Shown here: positions 36,681 through 44,493 of the stretch, piece by piece
How the letters are laid out: each line of letters begins with the position of its first letter
Position numbering within the stretch: position 1 is the stretch's first letter
Source of the DNA: Methanosarcina siciliae T4/M
GTDB lineage: Archaea; Halobacteriota; Methanosarcinia; Methanosarcinales; Methanosarcinaceae
Direction: 5' to 3'
Assembly: GCF_000970085.1 (NCBI RefSeq)
Contig: NZ_CP009506.1
Location: 3,534,001 to 3,598,000 of the forward strand
DNA: 64,000 nucleotides
Translations under genes and position numbers: made by a program
Notes under the pieces: model-generated
Databases searched by the model: none
Told to the model about the DNA's origin: nothing
The model's input: only the letters and a program-made list of their open reading frames with translations

Positions 36681-36762
36681 GGCCCGTATTTTCCTTTTTC
36701 TTCCTTTTTTCAGTGAAATTTCAATGAAACCCTTTAATACCTTGTAAGGGTTTTAGCCGAAC

Positions 36763-37296
36763 ATGAAGAGGATTGTATTACTCCGCCTTGGGCACCGCCC
36801 TGAAAGGGATAAAAGGATTACCACTCATGTTGGTTTAACTGCCCGAATGCTTGGAGCTGAAGGCATGCTTCTTGCTTCTGATGACCAGGGGATAGTGCAT
36901 AGCCTTGAAGATGTGGTCAGTCGCTGGGGTGGAGATTTTTACATTAAAAATAACGTTAACTTCAAGCAGGAAATCCGAGCCTGGAAAGAAGAAGGCGGAA
37001 AAGTCTGCCATCTTTCCATGTACGGGGTTAACCTGCCGGATGTGACTGGCGAACTCAAAAAATGTGAAAAGTTAATGATCGTCGTAGGCGCAGAAAAAGT
37101 CCCTCCCGAAATTTATCAGCTTGCGGACTGGAACGTAGCTGTAGGCAGCCAGCCACATTCCGAAGTTGCGGCAGTTGCAATCACAATGGACAGGATTGCT
37201 GAGGTAGAGCCGCTTGAAAAAGAATTTCCAGGGGCAGAACTGACAATTGTTCCCGCTGAAAGGGGCAAACAGGTAATCGAAAATATCAGAAAATAA
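36763..37296 (+). CDS. trm56: tRNA (cytidine(56)-2'-O)-methyltransferase aTrm56
   Basis: A 177-residue SPOUT-class enzyme. The N-terminus IVLLRLGHRPERDKRITTHV is diagnostic for aTrm56, and the knotted C-terminal region contains LMIVVGAEKVPPEIYQLADW and VGSQPHSEVAAVAITMDRIA. It methylates the ribose of C56 in the T loop of most archaeal tRNAs using S-adenosylmethionine. The ATG lies 82 bases after deoA on the same strand and has no strong SD, so it could have its own (leaderless) promoter. Confidence 0.95.
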   Translation: MKRIVLLRLGHRPERDKRITTHVGLTARMLGAEGMLLASDDQGIVHSLEDVVSRWGGDFYIKNNVNFKQEIRAWKEEGGKVCHLSMYGVNLPDVTGELKKCEKLMIVVGAEKVPPEIYQLADWNVAVGSQPHSEVAAVAITMDRIAEVEPLEKEFPGAELTIVPAERGKQVIENIRK

Positions 37297-38182
37297 GCCT
37301 GGCGATAGATTTTGAATTTCGTATCTTTTTCGAAAATAGAGGGTCCCTGAGAGTTAAAATCTTTAATCAGGTGCGATCCTGTCTATTATTACAAATTTTA
37401 AGATAAGTATTAAATAGAAGTTCCGCATAGGATGGATGTCATAGGCAGACCAGTCCTCCTGCTAATAGCAGTATCCGGTTTTCCCGTTTTCGTCCTCGCC
37501 AGAAGGGGCTGACAGGTACGATCCAGTAACGGTTCCGGAATATTTAGGTAAGGTCCGGTTAAGGGGTGCATGCAGACAAACTTTTCTTGTCAGACACTTT
37601 ATTTGTCGGGCATCCCTGCCGGTTTTCTGTCCTTTTTTGATAAGTATTCCATAAAAACTCACTCCAGAAAAAGTTTGTCAGAAAAGAGTAAGGAAAATAA
37701 GCAGGTAGGTCAGGAAAAGTATAATCTTGAAACTTCTTTCAGCAAATGCCTAATGATCTAAATTGAAAACCGGTATTAAAAAGTACTTCCAATTTACTGT
37801 AGTTCAGAATAACTGATTTATAGCATTTTTTTATGAATTTGTCTATACATATCTCTAGATCAGATACACTTTTTATTAATTATAGATGAATCAGATAAGA
37901 TAATTCTGCAATATTGTATGATTTATTCAGTAAATGTATCTCACTTTCCGTAGATGTTTATAAATCATGGAATTAATTTTTCCGAATTTACTTATATACT
38001 CATTTAATACTCCATAATTTTTTTCTTTATTCACATATTTAGATTTTTTTCTGAGAAATTGCCACTTATTATATAAGTAGTGATTATCTATAAAAAATGC
38101 TTTGACAATATGGTATTTTCATTGGGGGCACAAAAATTATGCACAGAATAGAGGTATTTGAAAATTAGTAATTTTTTGGACT
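37297..38182. other. Long intergenic region (about 890 bases)
   Basis: The left half (37420-37660) is moderately GC-rich with a small hairpin CTGC/GCAG near 37458-37470 and no domain-bearing frame. The right half (37780-38180) is very AT-rich and begins the AT-rich island. A structured RNA in the left half is possible, but I see no conserved motif to name it. Confidence 0.35.
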
Positions 38183-39088
38183 TTGGTGGGAGTGTGCGGT
38201 ATAACAAAACTTAAATTAAATGTAGTTATACAAAATCAAGGTGAGAAAATAAATACAGATGTTTCCATGTCTGCTGAAAAGGAAAGAAAAGCAGATATTC
38301 TACAGCATATAAAAAAACCAATCCATATTTTTTCTTTAGTATTCTTGATTCCCGAAGGTTTACTGACGTTAATGATACTTTTAGGTAACTTATCAGAAAG
38401 TGATAAGTCTAGAATAATATTGTCTATGATTCTCCTTACTTTCGTTGCGTTTATATCTTTTATTTTCGTCCTTTATAAAAAGCCGCAAGTTTTTGAAAAT
38501 TCAAATGTTTCTTCACAACTGTCTACAAAAGAAGAAACTTCTTATTTAAAGTCAGCAGGTTTAGTAAATGTTTTTTCTAGTAGGAGTGTAAGTATTGAAG
38601 TTGAATATAGCAAAAGACTAGAAAAAATGAGCAAAAATTTGGATGTAATCGGTTTTGGCCTTTCACATTTCAGGAGAGATTATGGCAAAAAATTTATTGA
38701 ATTATCAGGGAAGGGAAAGGTTAGAATTTTGCTTATAGATCCTGAGTTTCATCTAAATGAAGGAAAATCGATTTCAGATCTTAGGGATATTGAAGAAAAT
38801 CAGGATATAGGATCTATAAGGTCGCAAGTAAAGGATTTTATTCGTGATTATAAAAAACTAAAGGAAATACTGAACAGTGATAATTTTGAAGTTAGAGTTT
38901 ATAATTGTCTTCCATCAGTGAATATTTTTAGGATAGATAATGAAATGTTTATCGGACCATATTTAATTAATAGAGATAGCAGAAGAACTGTTACTGTTTT
39001 GGTTAACTCTACTGGAGAGTTGTTTGAACAGCATATGGAACATTTTGAAGAGATTTGGAATAATTACTCTAGAAAAATTGACGAGTGA
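38183..39088 (+). CDS. Two-helix membrane protein with degenerate PLD-like C-terminal domain
   Basis: A 301-residue protein. An N-terminal polar part is followed by two membrane helices (about 48-68 and 76-95) and a cytoplasmic domain of about 200 residues. The end of that domain, FEVRVYNCLPSVNIFRIDNE then MFIGPYLINRDSRRTVTVLV and the final EQHMEHFEEIWNNY, matches the PLD-like domain without a catalytic HKD found in DUF5919-type proteins and some signalling proteins. Start codon choice is uncertain: TTG 38183, GTG 38186 or GTG 38192. Its TGA overlaps the GTG of the methyltransferase by four bases, so the two are coupled. Sensor or effector function is inference. Confidence 0.65.
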   Translation: MVGVCGITKLKLNVVIQNQGEKINTDVSMSAEKERKADILQHIKKPIHIFSLVFLIPEGLLTLMILLGNLSESDKSRIILSMILLTFVAFISFIFVLYKKPQVFENSNVSSQLSTKEETSYLKSAGLVNVFSSRSVSIEVEYSKRLEKMSKNLDVIGFGLSHFRRDYGKKFIELSGKGKVRILLIDPEFHLNEGKSISDLRDIEENQDIGSIRSQVKDFIRDYKKLKEILNSDNFEVRVYNCLPSVNIFRIDNEMFIGPYLINRDSRRTVTVLVNSTGELFEQHMEHFEEIWNNYSRKIDE

Positions 39089-40851
39089 AAAAAATGGAGT
39101 TGCCTAAGCCAGTGGAAATTTCACCTATGCTGATAGATGAAGCAAGAATGTTAAAGGAAAGCAACAAGGCGAATCAAAATTTCTTTATGGATAATGGTAA
39201 GTATAACATCAAAAATTTAGGAACAGTTCATACGCCTCGGAGCCTAGTTAGATATATACTAAATTCGGTAGGTTATTCACCTGAGAAATTTGAAAGTGAA
39301 CGTATTATAGACTTAGCTAGTGGAACAGGTTCTTTTACATTTGAGATTGCTTCGATTTTACACAATCATCTGATTAGTTTAGGTTACGATAGCTCGGATT
39401 ATGAAGATGCTAAAAAAATTATAGAAATAATGTCAAACCACATATATGCTTTTGATATAAACAGTATATCAATATTAATTACATTAAAAAGATACCTGTC
39501 CATTATTTTGGATGAGATTGAGTTAATTAGGCAATATGATCCCAATTACTTGCCACAGCTAAACGTATATGAAGAGAATAGTCTTTTATCAGCTTATAAT
39601 TTAAATCTTAAATTTGATTATGTTGTTTCTAATCCTCCTTATGTACGTTATAATGAAATTGATAATAATGTAAAAAAGGCCTATAAGAGATTGTATGAAA
39701 CATCATCTGGAAAATTCGATCTTTATAGCTTGTTCTTTGAACTTGGGATACAATTATTGAAAAATAAAGGGAAATTAGGTTATATAACCCCGAATAGTTA
39801 TTTTTCAACATTATATGCGAAGCCCTTACGATCACTAATTCTTTCAAAAACTAAAATTTTAAAATTATTTGATCTTGAAGAAGCAAGACCTTTTTCAAAT
39901 GTTAATGTTTATCCTGTGATAACGGTTTTATCTAAAGAAAGGGTAAGTTTTGCTCAAGAGAATATTTTTCCATATATTAAAGTAAATGAAGTTTTTAACG
40001 ATATCAATGCGGAATACAAACCGACAAACTTTAGGGAGATTTCTGTTGCACAAGCAGGTTTAGGTTCAAACGGTTGGAATTTTTTACCTGATTCGATTAG
40101 TTCTTTAAGAAAAAATCTCTCTAGTACTTTGCCTCCAATATCGAGTCTTCCTATAGAAATCAAAGCTGGTGTTGCTACAGGTTGTGATGATATATTTGTT
40201 CTAAAAGGAGATTTTTTGGATATTGAGGATGAACTCTTGATTCCATTAATAAGGGGCAAAGATATAGATAGATATTCGATAAATTGGGAAAGAACGTATT
40301 TATTGAATCCTTATATGGAAAATGGAGTTCCAATTGATTTAGAAGAATATCCTCTGGCCAAAAAATATCTAATAATTAACAGAGAAAGACTTAGCAGAAG
40401 GTATCATGTTAAAAAAGGTAAAAAATGGTATGAAACACATGATCGTGTTAATCTAAAAAGAGATCGCAAAAGAAGAATAGTTGGACCGGATATTGCTTAT
40501 TCTTGCCGTTTTGCTGTAGAAGAGGGAACTTACTTATGCCATAATAGTTGCTACTCTTTCTTTTATAGCGGCGATCTGGATATTTTTGTAGCTGTTCTCA
40601 ATTCAAAATTCTTTGAATTTGTTTTGAAATCTTCCTTGCCTAAGATTGGTGCAGGATATTGGCGCCAAATGAAAAAAAATCTAATTAATTTACCCATTTT
40701 AAATCCAGAAACTTTTGATTTAAATGAACGAAAAAGGATCAAACATCTTATAGAAAAGAGTGAGTGGGAAGAAATAGATGAAGTAATATTCAATAAAATT
40801 GGCTTACAGGAAGATGAGGTAAACATTATATATGATTTCCTTAAAAAATGA
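39085..40851 (+). CDS. N6-adenine DNA methyltransferase, TaqI/Eco57I-like
   Basis: A 588-residue class I methyltransferase with built-in target recognition. Motif X-like GTVHTPRSLVRYI is at 46-58, the SAM motif I DLASGTGSF at 76-84, and the catalytic motif IV NPPYVRY at 183-189, which indicates N6-adenine methylation. The C-terminal half (about 340-560) resembles the TaqI specificity domain: VATGCDDIFVLKG, then LIPLIRGKDIDRY and later AVLNSKFFEFVLK. No nuclease domain or neighbouring restriction enzyme is seen, so it may be an orphan methylase or the modification arm of a system whose effector is the coupled PLD-like membrane protein. GTG 39085 overlaps the previous stop; ATG 39094 is the alternative. 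Very AT-rich. Confidence 0.88.
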   Translation: MKKMELPKPVEISPMLIDEARMLKESNKANQNFFMDNGKYNIKNLGTVHTPRSLVRYILNSVGYSPEKFESERIIDLASGTGSFTFEIASILHNHLISLGYDSSDYEDAKKIIEIMSNHIYAFDINSISILITLKRYLSIILDEIELIRQYDPNYLPQLNVYEENSLLSAYNLNLKFDYVVSNPPYVRYNEIDNNVKKAYKRLYETSSGKFDLYSLFFELGIQLLKNKGKLGYITPNSYFSTLYAKPLRSLILSKTKILKLFDLEEARPFSNVNVYPVITVLSKERVSFAQENIFPYIKVNEVFNDINAEYKPTNFREISVAQAGLGSNGWNFLPDSISSLRKNLSSTLPPISSLPIEIKAGVATGCDDIFVLKGDFLDIEDELLIPLIRGKDIDRYSINWERTYLLNPYMENGVPIDLEEYPLAKKYLIINRERLSRRYHVKKGKKWYETHDRVNLKRDRKRRIVGPDIAYSCRFAVEEGTYLCHNSCYSFFYSGDLDIFVAVLNSKFFEFVLKSSLPKIGAGYWRQMKKNLINLPILNPETFDLNERKRIKHLIEKSEWEEIDEVIFNKIGLQEDEVNIIYDFLKK

Positions 40852-41395
40852 GTACTTTTTTTTCTATCTCTTTTTCTATTTCATCGTAAAATATTTCAAC
40901 AGAGCTTTCATTAACTATTATTTTATCGCAGTATTCTGCCATTAAAGTCGAAACACCGAATGAATATTCTATTAGATCTCTCATTATGAATTTATCATAA
41001 TCTGTAATATGTTCTCTTCCACCCCTACTTTTATTTCTTTCAAAACGTGTTTTTGTGTCCGCAAATATACCTAAACAATATACGTCATCATAATTCTCTC
41101 TGAAAACTTTCAATTCTTCTACAGATCTTATCCCCTCAATAACTAGATGATCATATTCATTAAATATTTTAGCATAAGATAAAAAATCCTCCGCAAATGT
41201 CTTTTTTCCTTTCGTTTCATATTCTTTTTTGACGAAGTCCAATATTGAAGAATTAACCTTTTCTTTTTCATACCTTTTTTTTACTATTGAACTATCGTGG
41301 ATAATTTTTATGCCTCTTCTTTTTTCAAAGAAGTCACATACACTAGTTTTTCCTGCACATGAAGGCCCTGTGATCATTATTATAATTTCAATCAC
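40841..41395 (-). CDS. P-loop nucleotide kinase (UPF0200/CoaE-like)
   Basis: A 184-residue P-loop kinase. Walker A GPSCAGKT is at 10-17. HLVIEGIRSVEELKVFRENY near 99-118 and a lid-like RFERNKSRGGREHITDYDKF near 132-151 resemble the archaeal UPF0200/dephospho-CoA-kinase-like family, with DKIIVNESS near the end as the usual adenine-loop strand. The natural substrate is unknown; a nucleoside monophosphate is a reasonable guess. GTG 41395 lies inside the end of the Ham1-like gene (eight-base overlap), and its own end overlaps the convergent methyltransferase gene by 11 bases. A start at ATG 41377 would remove the first strand. Confidence 0.75.
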   Translation of the reverse strand: MIEIIIMITGPSCAGKTSVCDFFEKRRGIKIIHDSSIVKKRYEKEKVNSSILDFVKKEYETKGKKTFAEDFLSYAKIFNEYDHLVIEGIRSVEELKVFRENYDDVYCLGIFADTKTRFERNKSRGGREHITDYDKFIMRDLIEYSFGVSTLMAEYCDKIIVNESSVEIFYDEIEKEIEKKVLIF

Positions 41396-42191
41396 CTTTT
41401 TGCTCTTCGCCTACTATATAGTCTATAGTAGATTGTTTGGTAATTTTTGGCTTTTCCTCTGCAAATTCTTTCATTGAGTATTTAGATGCCATTTTCTTGA
41501 TTTCTTCAATACTAAGCCCCGAATTTATTATCGCACTGTATTCATCTATCCTCTTACATGCTTCCTCAAAACTTGGTCTCCTAAAGTCATACTTTATAAA
41601 TTCGTCAATTTCCATATTACAATACACTTTTTTGGCTCCATCAGGAACAAAATAAAAATTAAAATCTCTGTCTTTTAGCCATTCGTATTTCTCGTTTTCT
41701 TCCAGAATTTTCCCTTCAAAGCTTACTCTCCCTTTCTGCATGTTTTTAAAAATCAGAGGTTCTGAATAATTTGGAATGTTTAGTGCAATACCTGACTCAA
41801 TTGAAGCACGTGGATTTCTACTAACAATAATTTTTAGTTCTTCGAAAGATTTTCCACCCCACCAATCTTTAAAATAATATCCAGGTCCTTTAACTCCACT
41901 TTTTTCATAGCTATCTAAAAAGACTGAAGTTTGTTCAATAATTAAAAAGGTCTTTTTTAAGCTGTTCGGAATCTCTTTCATAGCTGAATTTAGAAGGAGA
42001 TACATATCGTTTTCTTGAATCTCTTTGTACTCTTTATTTGCCCAATAGATTTCAATATGGTGTTTTTTAGCTAGATATTCTAGGTGCTTATACTTCTTGA
42101 GGCTAGTTGTAACCAACAATAAAGGAATTTTTTCCATACTTTCAATTTTCTTATTTAACTTATTAAGTTTTTCATTACTCAGTAGTTTCAA
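41388..42191 (-). CDS. Ham1/RdgB-like (ITPase) NTP pyrophosphatase homologue
   Basis: A 267-residue protein that can be followed along the Ham1/RdgB fold: LLVTTSLKKYKHLEYL (usual vTgNknKlkEl), YKEIQEN, LIIEQTSVFLDSYE with GPGYYFKDWW (usual DDsGLxVdaL ... PGxYSxxf), NPRASIESGIAL, KGRVSFEGKI, FNFYFVPDG (usual YDPxFxPeG), and DFRRPSFEEACKRI (usual SHRxxAlxk). The usual catalytic Asp of the DDSG motif is a Gln here (Glu86-Gln87), so activity may be changed or lost. The last 45 or so residues are an extra helical tail. The frame opens at TTG 42191 without SD; ATG 42137 is the alternative. It is coupled to the downstream kinase. Confidence 0.72.
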   Translation of the reverse strand: MKLLSNEKLNKLNKKIESMEKIPLLLVTTSLKKYKHLEYLAKKHHIEIYWANKEYKEIQENDMYLLLNSAMKEIPNSLKKTFLIIEQTSVFLDSYEKSGVKGPGYYFKDWWGGKSFEELKIIVSRNPRASIESGIALNIPNYSEPLIFKNMQKGRVSFEGKILEENEKYEWLKDRDFNFYFVPDGAKKVYCNMEIDEFIKYDFRRPSFEEACKRIDEYSAIINSGLSIEEIKKMASKYSMKEFAEEKPKITKQSTIDYIVGEEQKGD

Positions 42192-42609
42192 TTTACGCCG
42201 TTCTGAACAACTATTCTCATTAGTTTATAATTTTATTTCGGAGTCACAAGAAAATCTTCTTTAAGCCATTCGAATTTCATTTTTTATATATGTCAAAAAG
42301 TTCAATGTTGCAAAAAACAGATGATATAGAGTTTAGTGTACCTCTAAATTATTTTTTACTCTATCGCCAGTTTGTTTATTTTATTAGCATGAAAGTCCAT
42401 GCGTACTTTCATTATTTGTGCCTGTTATTCGAAGAATATCATGTTTGTTTGGCATGAAAGTATTTTGCACACTTTCATTTCTTGTGCCTTATATTCCAAA
42501 GAGTTTCATGTACATTTTTTGTAATAAGCGGGTTCTGGAACTAAGGAGTTTAGAACTACTGTAAAAAGAATAAATTAAAATAATAGCGGGAAATAAGGAT
42601 AATGGACAT
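42192..42609. other. Intergenic with duplicated hairpin element
   Basis: AT-rich DNA that carries two imperfect copies of a hairpin-containing element (42387-42444 and 42452-42511). No gene is seen. Confidence 0.45.
42387..42511. repeat. Two diverged copies of a 58-60 bp hairpin element
   Basis: Each copy has an 8-bp perfect stem ATGAAAGT/ACTTTCAT (42389-42396/42405-42412 and 42454-42461/42471-42478) followed by a similar tail of the form tttgtgcct-tatt-cAAaGA-t-tcatgt. The loops differ while the stems are kept, which suggests selection for the hairpin. Confidence 0.65.
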
Positions 42610-43017
42610 ATGGACTTAACAATGCAGCAAATGGATTTATTAGCTGGATCTATATTTCTTCTGATAGTCCTGGCTATTTTTTTACACTTTTATAAAATCC
42701 GGCTGCTCTCGCATTCCCTGAAACTCTGCAACTGGATCTGCGGGCTGGCTATAAGTTCGGACAGTCCCTGGGTCAAAATGTTTGTGCTCCATCTTGTATT
42801 TTTTATCCGGCTGCTTATGTACCTTGCAATTGTTTCCCTTGAACAGGTGGATAAGCTCACCACCCGGGGCCTGCTCAAGCACTATGTTTCAGGCAGCAGG
42901 GTTGTCCTTCGGGAATATATATCTGCTTTTATGCACTCCTCCGAAGAGGTTGAAAAATGTATTAGCAGCCTGAGTTCTCAGCCGGCAAACATAAAAGAGA
43001 GGCACGTCAGGAAATAA
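42610..43017 (+). CDS. Uncharacterised membrane protein
   Basis: A 135-residue protein with an N-terminal membrane helix (about 8-26) and a second at about 58-77, then a soluble helical C-terminus (STEEVEKCISSL-like, about 105-135) with a basic end ERHVRK. An AAGGA ribosome binding site is about 11 bases before ATG 42610. The base composition returns to that of normal Methanosarcina genes here, so the AT-rich island ends before it. I do not recognise the family. Confidence 0.6.
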   Translation: MDLTMQQMDLLAGSIFLLIVLAIFLHFYKIRLLSHSLKLCNWICGLAISSDSPWVKMFVLHLVFFIRLLMYLAIVSLEQVDKLTTRGLLKHYVSGSRVVLREYISAFMHSSEEVEKCISSLSSQPANIKERHVRK

Positions 43018-43334
43018 CCTCTCAAAACTCGTTTATACAGCAGGATCGCGGGTAAAACCCAAATTTTTCAACATATATCTATATGATCCGGGCTCTACAA
43101 TACCCTCACATATTTCCCTTTAATTGTTGAAAGACATGCCTGGAAAAGCTCTTATTTTACCGGGAATTTAATATACATCTCGTAATTTGCTTCTTTTTTT
43201 AAAAAACACTCACGCTGTATATTTTTATAGCAGAAGATTATATTTTATCCTGGGATTTATTGACTGCCGACCCTCTCATCCCGGGGATTTTCGGCACTGT
43301 GTTCTTGATTTTTGCAGGCAGGAAGCGTGTAGCA
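43018..43334. other. Intergenic
   Basis: No gene is seen. The shikimate-kinase frame is open back to 43260, but that extension has no similarity and lacks a ribosome binding site. Confidence 0.4.
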
Positions 43335-43844
43335 ATGAATATAACTTTAATTGGAATGGCAGGAGCGGGGAAGAGTACTATAGGCAAGGCACTTGCAAAA
43401 CGCCTGGATTATACTTTTATTGATGTTGACGGCATGATAACAAAGAAGACCGGAATGCCCCTTCAGGCTCTGATTGACAAACAGGGGGATTCGGCTTTGA
43501 TCAGGTTTGAAGAAGAAGCCATTCTGGAACTTGAGCAGGTGGACAACTGCATCATCTCTCCGGGGGGAAGCGTGGTTTATTCCGAAAAAGCCATGGAACA
43601 CCTGAAAAAAATCTCAAAGATAGTCTTTCTGGATGCTTCTTTCAGAAGCATAGTAAGAAGGATCCCCAATGCAAGAAAGCGAGGTATAGTCGGGCTCAGG
43701 GACAGAAGCCTTAAAGAACTTTTTGAAGAGAGGCTTGTCCTGTATAAGAAGTATGCTGACTTTTCAATAAGGCTTAAAGGAAGGGAAAATGTTCAGAGGG
43801 TTGCGGGGAAAATAATTAAACTCTGCTTTGATTCAGAACCCTGA
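43335..43844 (+). CDS. Shikimate kinase-like P-loop kinase (AroK type)
   Basis: A 169-residue protein of normal AroK length. Walker A GMAGAGKST is at 7-15, then DYTFIDVDGMITKKTGMPLQ (the shikimate-binding DxD region) at about 27-46, RFEEEAILEL near 58-67, ISPGGSVVYS (usual GGG loop) near 74-83 and VGLRDRSLKELFEERLVLYK in the lid. The bacterial-type fold is notable because many methanogens use a GHMP-family shikimate kinase instead, so the substrate may differ; this is inference. I chose ATG 43335, with AGGAAG eight bases upstream. Confidence 0.82.
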   Translation: MNITLIGMAGAGKSTIGKALAKRLDYTFIDVDGMITKKTGMPLQALIDKQGDSALIRFEEEAILELEQVDNCIISPGGSVVYSEKAMEHLKKISKIVFLDASFRSIVRRIPNARKRGIVGLRDRSLKELFEERLVLYKKYADFSIRLKGRENVQRVAGKIIKLCFDSEP

Positions 43845-44195
43845 GTTTAGGATCAACTTCGGGGCTTACAGGTTTAACCTGTATTGTCTTATTTACCAAA
43901 ACCTTTTTTGTTTACCGTTTCCTTTATAAATCCTCACAAGATTTTTATTTACGGTGGGATCCAAGCTTCTATGTCATAATCATTTTCTCTAATTTGTGAT
44001 GGGAATTTATAATTGTAATCAGATTTTTCAGTTTAAGATACAACAGGATCAGAGGGTTTTCATCAGAACCTGAGCAGTTTACTTTATTAGCTATCAGGTC
44101 TTCAATCTGAACAAAATTTCCTTGTTTACAGCTTTCATGCATTTTCCCTGCAGAAAAAAGCAGGATCAACACATAGGATCAACAGGAGATATTTC
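43845..44195. other. Intergenic
   Basis: An AT-rich spacer before the ACT/UPF0210 pair. No gene or clear RNA is seen. Confidence 0.4.
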
Positions 44196-44474
44196 ATGAC
44201 ATCGAGCCGTTTCATTATCACGGTTATCGGCAGCGACAGGGTAGGTATAGTTGCCAGAATCACCACGGTGATGGCAAATTACAATGTAAATATTGTCGAT
44301 ATCAGCCAGACTATCATGCAGGGCATCTTTACCATGATCATGCTTGCCGAAGCTCCGAAGGACAACTTTGACCTTTCGGCTTTCCAGCAGGCTATGGATG
44401 CCGAAGGGAAGAGCCTTGGAGTTGAGGTCAAGGTGCAGCATGAAGATGTTTTCCGTTTCATGCACAGGATCTGA
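44196..44474 (+). CDS. ACT domain protein (UPF0237)
   Basis: A 92-residue single ACT domain: RFIITVIGSDRVGIVARITT at 5-24, NYNVNIVDISQTIMQGIFTM near 29-48 and VEVKVQHEDVFRFMHRI at the end. ACT domains bind small ligands such as amino acids and usually regulate a partner. Its partner is almost certainly the UPF0210 protein 20 bases downstream; the pair is conserved in archaea and Gram-positive bacteria. AGGAG lies seven bases before the ATG. Confidence 0.93.
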   Translation: MTSSRFIITVIGSDRVGIVARITTVMANYNVNIVDISQTIMQGIFTMIMLAEAPKDNFDLSAFQQAMDAEGKSLGVEVKVQHEDVFRFMHRI

Positions 44475-44493
44475 GTTGTGAGGAGTTTTTTCC

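Noticed and set aside
37420..37660. Possible structured RNA after trm56
   Set aside because: Only a four-base hairpin and no motif could be supported by reading alone.
38183..39088. Active PLD-type nuclease
   Set aside because: The HKD motif is missing at the expected place (NIFRIDNEMFIGPYL), so nuclease activity is not supported.
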